NCBI RefSeq assembly: GCF_007641255.1
Contig: NZ_CP036259.1
Span: forward strand, 1,178,001 to 1,242,000
Length of the DNA stretch: 64,000 nt
Direction of reading: 5' to 3'
Source of the DNA: Sporomusa termitida
GTDB taxonomy: Bacteria; Bacillota; Negativicutes; Sporomusales; Sporomusaceae
The notes beneath the pieces were generated by a model. The model had not been told where the DNA came from. It ran no database searches and was given only the letters and a program-made list of their open reading frames with translations. Positions 37,919-46,401 of the stretch are shown piece by piece; position 1 is the first letter of the stretch, and every line of letters begins with the position of its first letter. Both the position numbers and the translations under genes were made by a program.

Positions 37919-37948
37919 TCTTAACTACAGAAATGAGGGATGAGACCA

Positions 37949-38962
37949 ATGGACAATCTTTATCCTTTACTGCAAGTAAATAATTTAAAAACCTATTTTG
38001 CGACAGAGCAGGGATCCGTAACCGCAATTGACGGCATTGATTTCACTGTGCATGAGGGAGAAACTGTGGGGCTGGTCGGCGAATCAGGCTGTGGCAAGAG
38101 TGTAACCTCTCTTTCGGTTTTGCGTTTGTTTGAAGAATACAGCGGTACTAAAATAGAAGGAGAAATCCTGTTTGAAGGTAAAAACCTGCTGAATTTGTCA
38201 GTGAACGAAATGGAAACCATTCGTGGAAACCGGATAGCAATGATTTTTCAGGATCCCATGACCTCCTTAAACCCGGTCTTTACTGTTGGCGATCAAATTG
38301 CCGAGTCGATTATTTTACATCAGCGGCTTGGTAAAAAAGAGGCCTTGGCCAGAGCCGTGGATATGCTGAAACTGGTGGGAATTTCTTCGCCGGAACGGCG
38401 GATTCATGAATATCCCCATCAACTATCCGGGGGAATGCGGCAGCGGGTAATGATTGCTATGGGACTGGCCTGCGAGCCCAGACTGCTGATTGCCGATGAA
38501 CCCACAACGGCACTGGATGTGACCATTCAGGCCCAGATTCTGGATCTAATACTGGCTTTGCAGAAAAAGATTAATATGGGAATTATTCTTATTACCCATG
38601 ACCTGGGGGTGGTAGCCGAGGTGTGCTCGCGGGTCATGGTTATGTATCTGGGTCAAATTGTTGAGGAATGTTCGGTGGAAACATTATTTACACGGCCGGC
38701 CCATCCTTACACAATCGGCCTGATACGGTCTATTCCCACCCTGGAGGGCAATCGCCGCGAACCGCTGCACATGATTGCCGGCAAGGTTCCATCCCTGCAG
38801 CAGATTCCACCAGGCTGTCGGTTTGCCCCCCGCTGTCCCCGGGCCGATGCTGTCTGCCGGTCTAAGATGCCGGGCCTGGAGACTGTTGCCACCGCCCATA
38901 AGGTACGCTGCTGGCATTATGAAAATCCGGATAAGAGGGTGAACAGTTATGCCGGTCAGTAA
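37949..38962 (+). CDS. Peptide-type ABC transporter ATP-binding protein (DppD-like)
   Basis: The roughly 337-residue ATPase has Walker A GESGCGKS, signature LSGGMRQR and Walker [13 protein letters not shown], followed by the C-terminal Cys-containing extension ([12 protein letters not shown], then CR) typical of oligopeptide ATPases. The ATG at 37949 has GAGGGA eight bases upstream. The end overlaps the next gene by 14 bases. Confidence 0.94.
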   Translation: MDNLYPLLQVNNLKTYFATEQGSVTAIDGIDFTVHEGETVGLVGESGCGKSVTSLSVLRLFEEYSGTKIEGEILFEGKNLLNLSVNEMETIRGNRIAMIFQDPMTSLNPVFTVGDQIAESIILHQRLGKKEALARAVDMLKLVGISSPERRIHEYPHQLSGGMRQRVMIAMGLACEPRLLIADEPTTALDVTIQAQILDLILALQKKINMGIILITHDLGVVAEVCSRVMVMYLGQIVEECSVETLFTRPAHPYTIGLIRSIPTLEGNRREPLHMIAGKVPSLQQIPPGCRFAPRCPRADAVCRSKMPGLETVATAHKVRCWHYENPDKRVNSYAGQ

Positions 38963-39935
38963 GGTCGTTCAGGCAACGGAGCCGTTAATTGAGGTCAAGC
39001 ATTTAGTAAAGCATTTTCCGGGGAAAAAGAAACTGTTTGCGCCTCCGGCTGTGGTCAAGGCTGTTAATGACCTTTCCTTTACCATCGGCAAAGGAACGAC
39101 CTATGGCTTGGTCGGGGAGTCCGGCTGTGGGAAAAGTACGACCGGGCGTATGCTGCTGCGACTGATTGAGCCTACGTCCGGGGAGGTCTTTTACCAGGGA
39201 AAAGATATTTTAAAGTTAAATAGGCTGGAACTGCGTCAGCTGCGCAAAGACATGCAGATTGTTTTTCAGGATCCGTTTTCCGCCCTTAATCCCCGTATCC
39301 GGGTCGGTGAAGCCATCCGGGAAGTGCTGGACATCCATAGCATCGGTGAGCCTAATACCCGCAGAGAACAAGTCTATGAGCTTTTTCACCGGGTCGGATT
39401 AAACAGAGAGCAATATGACCGTTATCCGCATGAGTTTTCCGGCGGGCAGCGGCAGCGGATCGTGCTGGCGAGGGCACTGGCTGTAGATCCGGGTTTTATT
39501 GTGTGCGATGAAGCGGTGTCAGCTCTTGATGTTTCAACCCAGTCGCAGGTTATCAATCTTCTGGAAGACTTGCAGCAGGATTTGTCGCTGACCTATTTGT
39601 TTATTGCTCATAACTTGAGTGTTGTGCGGCATATTGCTGATAAAATTGGGGTTATGTATCTGGGAAACCTGGTTGAAGAAGCCAATACAGATGACCTATT
39701 CTCCGAGCCTTTACACCCTTATACCCAGGCCCTGCTGTCCGCTATCCCGCGGACGGATCTGAACAGTAAAAGAGAGCGTATTGTTTTGTCCGGTGATGTG
39801 CCGTCTCCGCTCAATTTACCGGCAGGCTGTGTTTTTCACACCAGGTGTCCGGCCGCCAGGGAGCAGTGCCGGCAAGAAGCTCCCCCGCAAAAAAATGTGC
39901 CGGCCGGCCGGCGGGTTGCCTGCCACCTTTATTAA
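38949..39935 (+). CDS. Peptide-type ABC transporter ATP-binding protein (DppF-like)
   Basis: The 328-residue partner ATPase has Walker [13 protein letters not shown], signature FSGGQRQR and Walker [13 protein letters not shown], and the C-terminal Cys motif [14 protein letters not shown]. It overlaps the previous gene, which indicates coupling. It completes a five-gene importer. Confidence 0.94.
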   Translation: MPVSKVVQATEPLIEVKHLVKHFPGKKKLFAPPAVVKAVNDLSFTIGKGTTYGLVGESGCGKSTTGRMLLRLIEPTSGEVFYQGKDILKLNRLELRQLRKDMQIVFQDPFSALNPRIRVGEAIREVLDIHSIGEPNTRREQVYELFHRVGLNREQYDRYPHEFSGGQRQRIVLARALAVDPGFIVCDEAVSALDVSTQSQVINLLEDLQQDLSLTYLFIAHNLSVVRHIADKIGVMYLGNLVEEANTDDLFSEPLHPYTQALLSAIPRTDLNSKRERIVLSGDVPSPLNLPAGCVFHTRCPAAREQCRQEAPPQKNVPAGRRVACHLY

Positions 39936-39976
39936 CCGGGCAGGCAATAGGCTATGTTTTCCTATATCGTCAAAAC

Positions 39977-39991
39977 ATGAAAAAAAATCAT
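39977..39991 (+). promoter_or_regulatory. Second LysR-type operator
   Basis: ATGAAAAAAAATCAT differs at one position from the palindrome at 34113-34127 and, like it, is followed by an AT-rich ATATTT-type stretch. It lies 66 bases before the deacylase gene, so the same LysR protein probably acts here. Confidence 0.6.
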
Positions 39992-40057
39992 AAATATAAT
40001 ATTTTATATCGCTTATAGCCATAACAGAGGCGATTTGCGCGGAATGGAGTGAATGGC

Positions 40058-41596
40058 ATGAATACCCCTATTCTCATAAAAGGAGCAACTATCTATGACG
40101 GCAGTGGAACCCCGCCTTTTATCGCCGATGTTCTGATTGCCGGCGGTGTCATCAGCAGGATCGGCCGAACGATTCAACCGGCGGGCTGCGAGGTAGTGGA
40201 GGCGGCAGGCCGGATTCTCGCGCCTGGCTTTATCAATACCCACAGTCATTCCGAGCTTGAGATATTCAGGGATCCCCGGCTGCTGCAGGTAATCGGCCAG
40301 GGCATCACTACCGAGGTACTCGGACAGGACGGCTCGTCAGTCGCCCCCATCGACGACGCCCATGTCCGGGAACTGGCAGAGAATATGGCGCCGTTATGTG
40401 GCAAGACAGACCGCCCGTATTGGTGGCGGAGCTATGCCGATTACATGCATGAAATCGAAACGGTCAATCCCGCGGTGCGCTTCGTTGGCCTGGTGGGACA
40501 CGGCACAGTCCGCATGCGGGTAATGGGCAGCGAAAACCGGGTTCCCACGCCTGGAGAACTCAAGCAGATCTGCGATATCATTGAAGACAGCATGGCTGAA
40601 GGTGCCTGCGGCGTTTCGTTCGGTATGATCTATCCACCCAGCAGTTATGCCCCCACCGAGGAACTCATCGCGGTCTGCAGGGTAGTGGCCCGGCATGACG
40701 GCATCGTCATGGTGCATACCCGCAACGAAATGGGCCGGTTAATTGAATCCTTTGAAGAGATGGTTCATGTAATGAAGGAGAGCGGCGTCAGGCTGCTGAT
40801 CTCCCACCTCAAATCACTCGGTTTTCTTAACTGGGGCAAGGTGCTCAGGATCCTTGACCGCATGGAGCAGCTTCAGGCCGAAGGGTATGACATTACCTTT
40901 GACCAGTATCCCTGGACGGCAGGCAGCACCGGCATGAAAGTCATTGCGCCCGGCTGGGCCTATGCCGGCGGCGAGGACGAATTCCATAAACGCCTGCATG
41001 ATCCCGGCCTTTATGAAAAGATCCTGGCAGACACCCGCGAGGAATTGTATGCGCGCGGCAGCGGCAAGAGCGTGCAGATTGCCGCCGTCCCTCCCGGTGA
41101 GTTTGAGTGGATGGCCGGCTTGCAGCTTGACGCCGTAGCCAAACGTCTGGACATGGACGAGGCGGTGGCGGTGCTTCATATTCTGGAAAAAACCCGTTCT
41201 TCGATCATTTGCGTTTACCATGCCCTTTGCGAGGCGGATGTGCAAAAAGTGATGCAAAGTCCCTATCATTGTGTTTGTACTGACGGTATTGTCGGCGCTG
41301 TGCCGCATCCGCGGGCCTATTCAACTTTTCCGCGCTTTCTGGGGCGCTATGTGCGTGAGCTTGGCGTTATACCACTGCAAACAGCCATCCGCAACATCAC
41401 TTTCGAACCGGCCCGGCGCCTGCGGCTGTGGGATCGCGGACTGGTGCGCACAGGGCTGGCGGCTGACCTGGTGCTGTTCGATTACGAGCGGGTGATGGAT
41501 ACCAACAGCTATGCCGAACCCAAAAAACTGCCGACAGGCATTTGCAAGGTCTGGGTGAAAGGCGTGCTGCGCTATCAGGAAGGAATGTCCTTTTAA
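40058..41596 (+). CDS. N-acyl-D-amino-acid deacylase family amidohydrolase
   Basis: The roughly 512-residue enzyme is a D-aminoacylase-type amidohydrolase. The metal-binding HSH motif is in APGFINTHSHSE near residue 65; other family features are ISHLKS, MVHTRNEMG and the catalytic-Asp segment CTDGIVG near residue 409. Such enzymes release free D-amino acids from N-acyl or dipeptide-like substrates. The ATG at 40058 has GGAG eight bases upstream; a GTG at 40049 overlaps that site. It directly follows the peptide importer and precedes a racemase gene, which suggests a catabolic chain for imported D-amino-acid derivatives. Confidence 0.88.
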   Translation: MNTPILIKGATIYDGSGTPPFIADVLIAGGVISRIGRTIQPAGCEVVEAAGRILAPGFINTHSHSELEIFRDPRLLQVIGQGITTEVLGQDGSSVAPIDDAHVRELAENMAPLCGKTDRPYWWRSYADYMHEIETVNPAVRFVGLVGHGTVRMRVMGSENRVPTPGELKQICDIIEDSMAEGACGVSFGMIYPPSSYAPTEELIAVCRVVARHDGIVMVHTRNEMGRLIESFEEMVHVMKESGVRLLISHLKSLGFLNWGKVLRILDRMEQLQAEGYDITFDQYPWTAGSTGMKVIAPGWAYAGGEDEFHKRLHDPGLYEKILADTREELYARGSGKSVQIAAVPPGEFEWMAGLQLDAVAKRLDMDEAVAVLHILEKTRSSIICVYHALCEADVQKVMQSPYHCVCTDGIVGAVPHPRAYSTFPRFLGRYVRELGVIPLQTAIRNITFEPARRLRLWDRGLVRTGLAADLVLFDYERVMDTNSYAEPKKLPTGICKVWVKGVLRYQEGMSF

Positions 41597-41623
41597 CTGA
41601 ATTATTTTAGGAGGCGCTTTATT

Positions 41624-42439
41624 TTGAACGATCGGCCTATTGGCTTGTTTGACTCAAGTTTGGGTGGATTGACGGTTTACAAAGAGGTAAAAAAGATATT
41701 GCCCAATGAGAGTTATATTTATTTTGGCGATACCGGCCGCTCGCCATATGGTTCGCGGCCTGAATCAGAATTGAAAATTTTTGTGAAACAAATTATTCAA
41801 TTTATGCAAAAGAATGAGGCCAAAGCAATTATTATTGCCTGTAACACAGTTACCGCGCTAGGCTTGGAGCAATTGAGCAAAGAGTACAGAATACCGTTAA
41901 TTGGCGTAAGCCGTGTTCCGGAACTGACGGCTTCAACTACCAGAAACAAACGAGTCGGCGTTATCGGCACAGAGATTACCGTTCGTTCAGGCTTGCATAA
42001 GCAAGCTATTTTGCATATAGATCCTGCTATTCAGGTGTTTTATAAAGCCTGCCCCCAATTTACACCAATACTTAATAGTGGTGACCTGGCAGGAAAAGAA
42101 GCCAGAGATGCTGTTGAAGAATATTTAACTCCGTTAAAAGCAGAGCGCATTGATACGCTGGTATTGGGGTGCACAGCTTTTCCGTTTCTGTTGCCGGTAA
42201 TTAGGGATTTTATGGGAGAAGGTGTCACGATCATTGATCCGGCGGCAGAAACCGCAATGCAGCTCTTTCGTTGCTTAAAACAGGCCGGGCGGCTGCATAA
42301 AGCGGAAAATCCGACCAATAAGCTATTATTTTCGGAACCCGATATCGAGAAAATACGACTTATTGCCAGTAAAATCATCAACGTGGATGATTGCCGCTTT
42401 CAATATTATGACATGAGCCAGGGCAGTGATCATATCTGA
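41624..42439 (+). CDS. MurI-type glutamate/aspartate racemase
   Basis: The 271-residue protein has the catalytic pair of cysteines expected for cofactor-independent racemases: Cys73 in IACNT and Cys183 in LGCTAFP, with the N-terminal FDSSLGGL loop. It resembles glutamate racemase (MurI), normally used to make D-glutamate for the wall. Here it lies between a D-amino-acid deacylase and an aspartate-dehydrogenase-like gene, so it more likely runs catabolically, converting D-glutamate or D-aspartate to the L form. TTG at 41624 is the start, behind AGGAGGCGC. Confidence 0.88.
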   Translation: MNDRPIGLFDSSLGGLTVYKEVKKILPNESYIYFGDTGRSPYGSRPESELKIFVKQIIQFMQKNEAKAIIIACNTVTALGLEQLSKEYRIPLIGVSRVPELTASTTRNKRVGVIGTEITVRSGLHKQAILHIDPAIQVFYKACPQFTPILNSGDLAGKEARDAVEEYLTPLKAERIDTLVLGCTAFPFLLPVIRDFMGEGVTIIDPAAETAMQLFRCLKQAGRLHKAENPTNKLLFSEPDIEKIRLIASKIINVDDCRFQYYDMSQGSDHI

Positions 42440-42528
42440 CCTTCCCCAAGTGCATCTCCCGGTGAAACGGTTGCGCGCAAAGTCCATGGCCTGGTTGTAG
42501 CATGGACGAGACGATAAGGAGGCTAAGC

Positions 42529-43290
42529 ATGAAGAAAAAAGTTGGTATTATTGGCTATGGTACAATAGGAAAGCATGTTTTTGAAAAATTATCCCAAGAC
42601 GAAGTGGAATTCGCATTTGTGCTTGAGAGGATGGCAATCGCGGATAACAAAAATGGCCACCTATTTACCGACTCCACCGAAGAAATTGTAAGGAAATGCG
42701 CTGCGGGAGTGGATCTGGTCATAGAAACTGCAACTTCGCAAGCAGTAATAGAATTAGCTCCTACCATTCTCAAGGTTGCCGATATGGTTGTTTTTTCGGC
42801 AACGGCCTTTGCTGATCAAGAATTTCTGCACCAGATCAAGCAAATTTGCCAAACATCCGGACACAATCTCTATATTCCTCATGGCGCCATTTTGGGGCTT
42901 GACGGCATATTTGACGGAAAAGACGTTTTACAGGCGGTCTCGGTTACGACAACCAAGCGACCGGAAAATCTTGGCCGCACCGACACCTGCAGAACAATTC
43001 TTTACGAGGGATCAACCCGTAATGTCTGCAAGCTGTATCCCCGCAATGTCAATGTCCATGCAGCGATAGCCTTAGCCGGACTTGGCTTTGATAAAACCCA
43101 ATCCAAGATTATTTCAGACCCTGACTCCCCGGGCAACACGCATAGCATTGAGATCAAAGCACAAGGCTGTTCGTTTAAAATCGAAGTATTAAGCGAGCCG
43201 ATATCAGGGGTGACAGGGGCCTATACACCGGTTTCCGCCTATTCATCCATACGGCGGGTCTTATTCAATCAGGGGCTGGTAATAATTTGA
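42529..43290 (+). CDS. Aspartate dehydrogenase-like protein
   Basis: The roughly 253-residue protein has an N-terminal Rossmann fold (KKVGIIGYGTIGKHVFEKL) and a C-terminal domain resembling L-aspartate dehydrogenase, with the NVNVHAAIALAG segment that supplies the catalytic His. The enzyme would oxidatively deaminate L-aspartate to oxaloacetate with NAD(P). A strong AAGGAGG site precedes the ATG at 42529; a longer in-frame start at 42502 is unlikely. It follows the racemase in the operon. Confidence 0.82.
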   Translation: MKKKVGIIGYGTIGKHVFEKLSQDEVEFAFVLERMAIADNKNGHLFTDSTEEIVRKCAAGVDLVIETATSQAVIELAPTILKVADMVVFSATAFADQEFLHQIKQICQTSGHNLYIPHGAILGLDGIFDGKDVLQAVSVTTTKRPENLGRTDTCRTILYEGSTRNVCKLYPRNVNVHAAIALAGLGFDKTQSKIISDPDSPGNTHSIEIKAQGCSFKIEVLSEPISGVTGAYTPVSAYSSIRRVLFNQGLVII

Positions 43291-43446
43291 TTTTTAACAA
43301 CTCAGTCCGCAAGAACTATACCTATCGATATTCTAAATAAGACGGAAGCGTTTTGGCCGCAAAAGGTCATAAGACCTGCGCAAAAAAATACAGGCATTTC
43401 GTTTATTTAGGAGAATTTAATTTGGAGGGACGAAAGGAGAAGCACA

Positions 43447-44658
43447 ATGAGTCTATTACATGACAAATTTTCCAAGATCGGTGTTGACAATGCCCCTGGC
43501 CAGGAAGTGCGCCAGCACATAGGGGAAATTCGGTTCCGGGGAAAAGAGATACCTGGCAAGCCGGTCGACTTTTCTCATGGCGATGTCAATGCCTTTGAGC
43601 CAATCCCCGGCTCGCTGGACGAATTTACTGCCGGCGTCCGGCGCGGCGGCGAGCAGGCCTATACTGAGTATCGCGGCGGCAGCAGCATTCGCCTGGATTT
43701 GGCGGCAAAGCTTACCAGGTTCAGCGGTGCTGCAGTTTCTGCTGACAAGGGCCTTATTATTACTCCCGGAACGCAGGGCGCGCTGTTTTTGGCAATAGGC
43801 TCTACCGTTGCCAGGGGTGATAAGGTGGCAATCGTTGAGCCTGACTACTTTGCCAACCGTAAGCTCGTCCAGTTCTTTGAGGGCGAGGTCATTCCCATCC
43901 AAATCGACTATCTTGGAACCTCCGAGTATGCCGGTTTAGACCTAACCCAGCTGGAGGACGCATTTAAGGCCGGCGTCAGACTCTTTTTATTTTCCAACCC
44001 CAACAACCCCGCAGGGGTAATCTATTCACCGGCCGAGATTCGTGCTATTGCCGGCCTTGCCCAAAAATACGGAGCCACAGTTATCGTCGATCAACTATAC
44101 TCCCGGCTGCTGTACGAGGGGAAAACCTACACACACCTGTGCACGATGGACATCGATCCGGAGAATATACTTACCATCATAGGACCGTCAAAACTGGAAT
44201 CCCTTAGTGGTTACCGGCTGGGAGTGGCCTTTGGCTCATCCAAAATCATCGACCGTATGGAGAAGCTACAGGCTATTGTGTCCTTGCGTGCTGCCGGCTA
44301 TAGCCAGGCCGTGTTGAAGACCTGGTTTGCCGAGCCAGCCGGATGGTTAGATAAGCGTATCGTGCTGCATAAGGCAATCCGGGATGACTTATTAAAAATT
44401 CTCCGGTCAGTTGAGGGGCTGGCAGTAAGAGTACCGGAGGCCGGCAGCTACCTCTTTCCCCGCATTCCAGCGCTAGCTGTTACTATCCAGGAATTCGTCA
44501 AATTTCTTCGTCTTCAGGCCGGGGTAACAGTGACTCCCGGTACAGAATTCGGTTCGCATTTCACCGATAGTTTCCGTCTCAATCTTTCCCAGGATCATGA
44601 AGCAGCCGTACAGGCAATCGAACGTGCCGTTAAGCTAATCGAAAGATATCGCCAATAG
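43447..44658 (+). CDS. Class I/II aminotransferase
   Basis: The 403-residue PLP-dependent protein has the aminotransferase layout: SNPNNPAGVIYSP near residue 180, the IIVDQLYSRL-type segment and the PLP lysine in IGPSKLESLSGYRLG near residue 246. It would transfer amino groups between an amino acid and a 2-oxo acid. It lies 156 bases after the dehydrogenase gene, just before a strong terminator, and is probably the last gene of the regulon. Its substrate is not evident. Confidence 0.88.
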   Translation: MSLLHDKFSKIGVDNAPGQEVRQHIGEIRFRGKEIPGKPVDFSHGDVNAFEPIPGSLDEFTAGVRRGGEQAYTEYRGGSSIRLDLAAKLTRFSGAAVSADKGLIITPGTQGALFLAIGSTVARGDKVAIVEPDYFANRKLVQFFEGEVIPIQIDYLGTSEYAGLDLTQLEDAFKAGVRLFLFSNPNNPAGVIYSPAEIRAIAGLAQKYGATVIVDQLYSRLLYEGKTYTHLCTMDIDPENILTIIGPSKLESLSGYRLGVAFGSSKIIDRMEKLQAIVSLRAAGYSQAVLKTWFAEPAGWLDKRIVLHKAIRDDLLKILRSVEGLAVRVPEAGSYLFPRIPALAVTIQEFVKFLRLQAGVTVTPGTEFGSHFTDSFRLNLSQDHEAAVQAIERAVKLIERYRQ

Positions 44659-44751
44659 CGGCATTATACAGTAGGAGCCTCAATATACCAGGCATCCCGG
44701 GTCTGACTATGAGGTGATCTCTCGTTTATCATATCCAGGAAGACTAGTGAT

Positions 44752-44812
44752 GACGCTCTCATTATGTACTACTGTTACTGCAGTATATATTAATGAGGAG
44801 CGTCTTTTTTTC
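44752..44812 (+). terminator. Terminator of the D-amino-acid operon
   Basis: GACGCTCTCATTA pairs with TAATGAGGAGCGTC around a weakly paired loop, followed by a run of T residues. Confidence 0.85.
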
Positions 44813-44891
44813 GTAAGAGCGTTGAGACCCTACAGCGATTTATAGACATACCGATGCCAATGGCAGGATAAGGGCGATAAAAGGCATTAAA

Positions 44892-44920
44892 TGACTCAAG
44901 AGAACCGTCCCCTTGAGTCG
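44892..44920. repeat. REP-like palindrome 3
   Basis: This is the same 29-base palindrome family as at 16189 and 16406 (TGACTCAAGAGAACCGTCC core), again followed by TTCCCCTTGA. It lies in a 545-base gap (44659-45204) that otherwise holds only the terminator. Confidence 0.85.
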
Positions 44921-45204
44921 TTCCCCTTGAGTAGTTTTGGTTGCAGTGTAATTGTATAACTGGTAAAATATAGCTAGCAATTAAATTTGCATTGCGATTT
45001 TATTACACTGGAATCCCAGAAGCTGCAGCAGTGAGCTTATAATAAGAATTAACATGATGCCAAGCTTACTTAGTTTCCTGTTAGTGGATCAGGCAGCTTA
45101 CCAGCAGACAAAGTGAAGGGATGGGGAGCGGTAAAGTCTGCGCCAGCCTTCATTAAATGTAATCTACTGTGAATGGGTATTCGTAGAGAAAGAAGAATTT
45201 GACT

Positions 45205-45564
45205 ATGAGACAACAGGAACTATCGCCGATAGTTTGCAAAAATTGCGCGTCCCGGCTTGCTAAGTGGTGTTATGAACAGCATTGGTGGTTCCGGCTGATT
45301 CGGGAGCCACTACTGCTGGGTATGCGCAGCATGGCCTGGTGGCATGGGATCGATGCCCGAAAACATGTGGTGCGCAATCCCGAATGTCACGGGTGTATCC
45401 GCTTCATGAAGGACGAACTGGAGGCAAAATCGCCTACCTTTCGCTTTCTCAATGAACATCTCGGTAAAAGAGTCAGTAAACTGCGCAATTCAATGCTCAC
45501 ACAGCAGGAACTCGATGAAGCCAAGCGCTATGCCCGGGAAGCTATGGAGGAAAAACGGGAGTAA
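45205..45564 (+). CDS. Hypothetical Cys-containing protein, 119 residues
   Basis: The protein has two CxxC pairs (VCKNCASRL near residue 11 and ECHGCIRFM near residue 60) and a Trp/Arg-rich middle (EQHWWFRLIREPLLLGM), followed by a helical charged C-terminus. It may bind zinc or an iron-sulfur cluster. The ATG at 45205 has AAAGAAG nearby; a TTG two codons earlier is also possible. No known domain is recognised and no operon partner is evident. Confidence 0.6.
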   Translation: MRQQELSPIVCKNCASRLAKWCYEQHWWFRLIREPLLLGMRSMAWWHGIDARKHVVRNPECHGCIRFMKDELEAKSPTFRFLNEHLGKRVSKLRNSMLTQQELDEAKRYAREAMEEKRE

Positions 45565-45644
45565 GTGGCAGCTGAAAAAGAATGGACTGTGAGGTTGCTG
45601 GGGAAGAGATCTATAGTTGACAGTAGACCCGCAAGCAAATACAC

Positions 45645-45703
45645 AAAAAGACGCCTGCAGCATCCCGGGTTTTTGCCTGGTACAAGATGTTTTAGGCGTT
45701 TTT
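45645..45703 (+). terminator. Terminator after the Cys-containing gene
   Basis: AAAAAGACGCCT pairs with AGGCGTTTTT around a partly structured loop. It is the main feature in the 836-base gap 45565-46401, which otherwise holds the IS-tip remnant and a second hairpin. Confidence 0.75.
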
Positions 45704-45804
45704 AATTATCGGTGTCCGGCAGATTTTTTTCAGCCTCCAATCCGGCAAGTACATTCAGCTATATTTTTCATAGTTGAGGGGACTCGTTCATTTTATCGGC
45801 TTGT

Positions 45805-45834
45805 TCAGTGGTTTCGAACCGTTCCCCCGGAGTT
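45805..45834. repeat. Solitary IS1182 right-end remnant
   Basis: TCAGTGGTTTCGAACCG followed by TTCCCCCGGAGT matches the right inverted repeat of the IS1182 copies with a few changes. No transposase sequence is adjacent. Confidence 0.7.
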
Positions 45835-46171
45835 ATTTTGGTGGCTGAAGCGGGAGCAAACAGATTCTTGCCAAAAGTGAAATAAAAAAAGGTTTTTGTT
45901 GTATTTTGACGAAATATTACATAACAAAATAGATGCAGCAATAGAGGACATCTGCATCCACTGAAAAATTGCTTCAGCAAGCCAGCATTTAATCAAAATG
46001 GCGGAAGAATTACAACCGGCTGCCGTCAGTTAAAAGTTTAGTTAAATAAACGTAACAAGGATAACCCTTTTAAATTTGATATGAGAGATTATGCTGAATG
46101 CTATGTAAATTTCAGGATGGTATAAAACAAGAACCTGACCTGACCAGCGTCAAGTAGATAATTTTCCCAGC

Positions 46172-46209
46172 AATCAGTACCATCACGCATAAATTGGTAC
46201 TGATTTTGT
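46172..46209. terminator. Hairpin upstream of the kaiB-fusion gene
   Basis: AATCAGTACCA and TGGTACTGATT pair around a 12-base loop, followed by TTGTTTG. It could be a terminator for upstream reading or part of the leader. Confidence 0.6.
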
Positions 46210-46401
46210 TTGTATAGGCATAAATTTGCCGGCCAAAAGGAATGCGGAGATGGACGAATGGCTAATTTATGCAAGCAAGCCGGGATAATGTAAACGTACG
46301 GTATCATCTGTGGTCTATTCGTAGTTGGTTTTGGCCTCCTAAGGTGTTTGCTTGCTGCGTTATGTGGGCTGAACGGTCTGTTGAAAGGATGAATCTCTAG
46401 C

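Noticed and set aside
45617-45880. 87-codon frame after the Cys-containing gene
   Set aside because: It runs through a terminator hairpin and an IS-tip remnant and lacks a ribosome site, so it is not a gene.
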